A DNA stretch of 6,763 nt, from NCBI GenBank assembly GCA_900765525.1, contig CAAFRY010000008.1, positions 1-6,763 of the forward strand, in the 5' to 3' direction. The notes below the pieces were generated by a model. The model searched no databases and was not told where the DNA came from. It was given only the letters and a program-made list of their open reading frames with translations. Of the stretch, positions 5,514-6,763 are shown piece after piece (within the stretch, counting starts at the first letter, position 1; every line of letters begins with the position of its first letter). This DNA comes from an uncultured Blautia sp. GTDB lineage: Bacteria; Bacillota; Clostridia; Lachnospirales; Lachnospiraceae. A program made the position numbers and the translations under genes.

Positions 5514-6763
5514 ATGGAGGGTTTAATAAAGCAGGTACATATTGCAATTGATATCGGAGCATCCACAGGGCGGCTGATTGCAGGATGGATTGATGACGGA
5601 CAGCTATTTACAGAAGAAATACATCGTTTTGTGACAGAGGATGTGTTTGTGATTCATGACCGTGTACGGGATGTATACCGATATTATGAAGAAATCATTC
5701 ATGGTATCAGACAGTACGCAAAGAATAACCAGGTTCAGATTGTCAGTATTGGCGTTGATGCATTTGGGTCGGATTTTGGTCTGACTGACAAAGCGGGAAA
5801 TCTGCTGATGATGCCAAAATCATACCGGGGACTTACATTTGATGATGATATTTATCAGTTGGCTGATAGATGTATGGAGCCATGGAACATATATGAATAC
5901 AATGGAAATCAGTGTATGCTGAGTGATACGCTCCATCAGCTGGTCCGCTTGAAAGAAAATGGTGACTGCCGCCTGGGACAAGGATGCCGGATTCTTTTTG
6001 TGGCTGATATATTTCATTATCTGTTATGCGGTAACAGAGGCGTTGAACATTCACTGGCCAGTTACAGCAGATTATGGAATCAGAAAACGGATAAATGGGA
6101 GGACAGCATATTTGGTGCATTTGGATTACCGCTTACCCTTCAAAGCGATGTGGTCCGATGTACAGAAACATTGGGATATGTTCATCGGGAGACAGCGGAC
6201 GACATGGGTCTTCCATATTGTCCGAAGGTGATTGCCCCTGCTTCCCATGACACGGCATGTGCGGCATTTGCAGTTCCGGATGATGGAAATGACTGGATGT
6301 TTATATCCAGCGGTTCATGGTCCCTTATTGGTATGGAGACAGAGGCGCCTGTCATCTCAAGGGAAGGGTGGGAATTCAATGCATCTAATTCCTCCATGCC
6401 GCTTCGCACAAATATGTTTAAGAAAATTGTTACGGGAATGTGGATTGTACAAATGTGTCAGAAACGATGGGAGGCATATACCTTTGATGATATTGTCTGT
6501 CTGGCGTCCAGGGTGCAGGAAAATAATCTTTACATTGACCCGGACCACATTGATTTTTACCGGCCTTCAGACATGCCCCTTGCAATCAGCCGCAATATAG
6601 AAAAGCGATATGGAATTAAAATAAATCCAAACCAGCCTGGAATGATTGCACGAATCGTGTTTGAAAGTCTTGCTTTAAAATATTGCCTGACTGTACGTAA
6701 ACTTATTCATTGTTCGAAAAAGGAGATTAAGAAGGTTTATGTATTGGGAGGCGGAAGCAAAAA
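5514..6763 (+). CDS. rhaB: Rhamnulokinase-like FGGY sugar kinase, C-terminus cut by the window edge
   Basis: The open frame runs from ATG 5514 to the last base, giving 416 codons plus two bases. E. coli RhaB is 489 residues, so roughly the last 70 are outside the window. It should phosphorylate a ketose (L-rhamnulose in the named family) at C1 with ATP, supplying the aldolase encoded 15 bases upstream. Visible motifs: the N-terminal phosphate loop DIGASTGR (13-20), close to the DLGASSGR of rhamnulokinases; GVDAFGSDFG (Asp82, Asp87); ADIFHYLL, where RhaB has PDYFSYRL; ASHDTA with the likely catalytic base Asp246; SSGSWSLIG (265-273), equivalent to the SSGTWSLMG of RhaB; TGMWIVQ; and the FGGY C-domain start VLGGGSK (410-416). 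These point to the rhamnulokinase branch rather than xylulokinase or glycerol kinase. Oddities are Gly106 in SYRG, where RhaB reads YRD, and Ser268 for Thr. L-fuculokinase or another ketokinase activity remains possible. Confidence 0.85.
   Translation, partial: MEGLIKQVHIAIDIGASTGRLIAGWIDDGQLFTEEIHRFVTEDVFVIHDRVRDVYRYYEEIIHGIRQYAKNNQVQIVSIGVDAFGSDFGLTDKAGNLLMMPKSYRGLTFDDDIYQLADRCMEPWNIYEYNGNQCMLSDTLHQLVRLKENGDCRLGQGCRILFVADIFHYLLCGNRGVEHSLASYSRLWNQKTDKWEDSIFGAFGLPLTLQSDVVRCTETLGYVHRETADDMGLPYCPKVIAPASHDTACAAFAVPDDGNDWMFISSGSWSLIGMETEAPVISREGWEFNASNSSMPLRTNMFKKIVTGMWIVQMCQKRWEAYTFDDIVCLASRVQENNLYIDPDHIDFYRPSDMPLAISRNIEKRYGIKINPNQPGMIARIVFESLALKYCLTVRKLIHCSKKEIKKVYVLGGGSK

Noticed and set aside
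5959..6600. Plus-strand open frames of 90 and 122 codons within the kinase region
   Set aside because: They are in the wrong frame. The frame from 5514 is uninterrupted to the window end and carries kinase motifs throughout, including across both of these frames, so there is no frameshift.

Overview
This window is one strand-consistent sugar-uptake and catabolism operon, read entirely on the + strand. It contains six genes: a sugar-binding lipoprotein, a two-domain ABC ATPase, two RbsC-type permeases, a class II (fuculose/rhamnulose-phosphate type) aldolase, and a rhamnulokinase-like FGGY kinase that runs off the right edge. The strong AGGAGG-type ribosome sites, the lipoprotein signal with an Ala/Glu/Thr/Ser-rich tether, the moderate AT bias and the protein style all suggest a Gram-positive anaerobe of the Clostridia, probably Lachnospiraceae-like. 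This is inferred from style, not from a marker gene.

Layout. Bases 1-20 hold only the ribosome site of the first gene, so the promoter lies upstream of the window. Positions 21-1100 encode the binding protein. A 109-base gap (1101-1209) holds a strong hairpin without a T-tract, then the ribosome site of the ATPase gene (1210-2712). The permeases follow at 2730-3674 and 3698-4687, the aldolase at 4692-5498 and the kinase at 5514 to the end. After the hairpin gap all spacers are 4-23 bases, so the last five genes look tightly co-transcribed. No tRNA, rRNA, mobile element or CRISPR array is visible.

How the genes work together. The order (binding protein, ATPase, permease, permease) and remembered subfamily motifs match the YtfQ-YtfR-YtfT-YjfF importer, known in E. 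coli for galactofuranose. The sugar would be captured outside the membrane and imported through a permease heterodimer driven by the ATPase. The kinase would phosphorylate a ketose at C1, and the aldolase would split the ketose-1-phosphate into dihydroxyacetone phosphate and an aldehyde (lactaldehyde if the sugar is a 6-deoxyketohexose). No isomerase or regulator lies in the window; either may sit beyond the edges.

Most worth a second look: (i) a furanose-type importer joined to a deoxyketose-type kinase and aldolase, which leaves the substrate open; (ii) a C-terminal extension on the aldolase ending in an amphipathic helix that resembles a bacterial microcompartment encapsulation peptide; (iii) a perfect 11-bp hairpin inside the aldolase gene with a Shine-Dalgarno-like loop; (iv) the hairpin between the binding-protein and ATPase genes. 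None of these is proven by the sequence alone.
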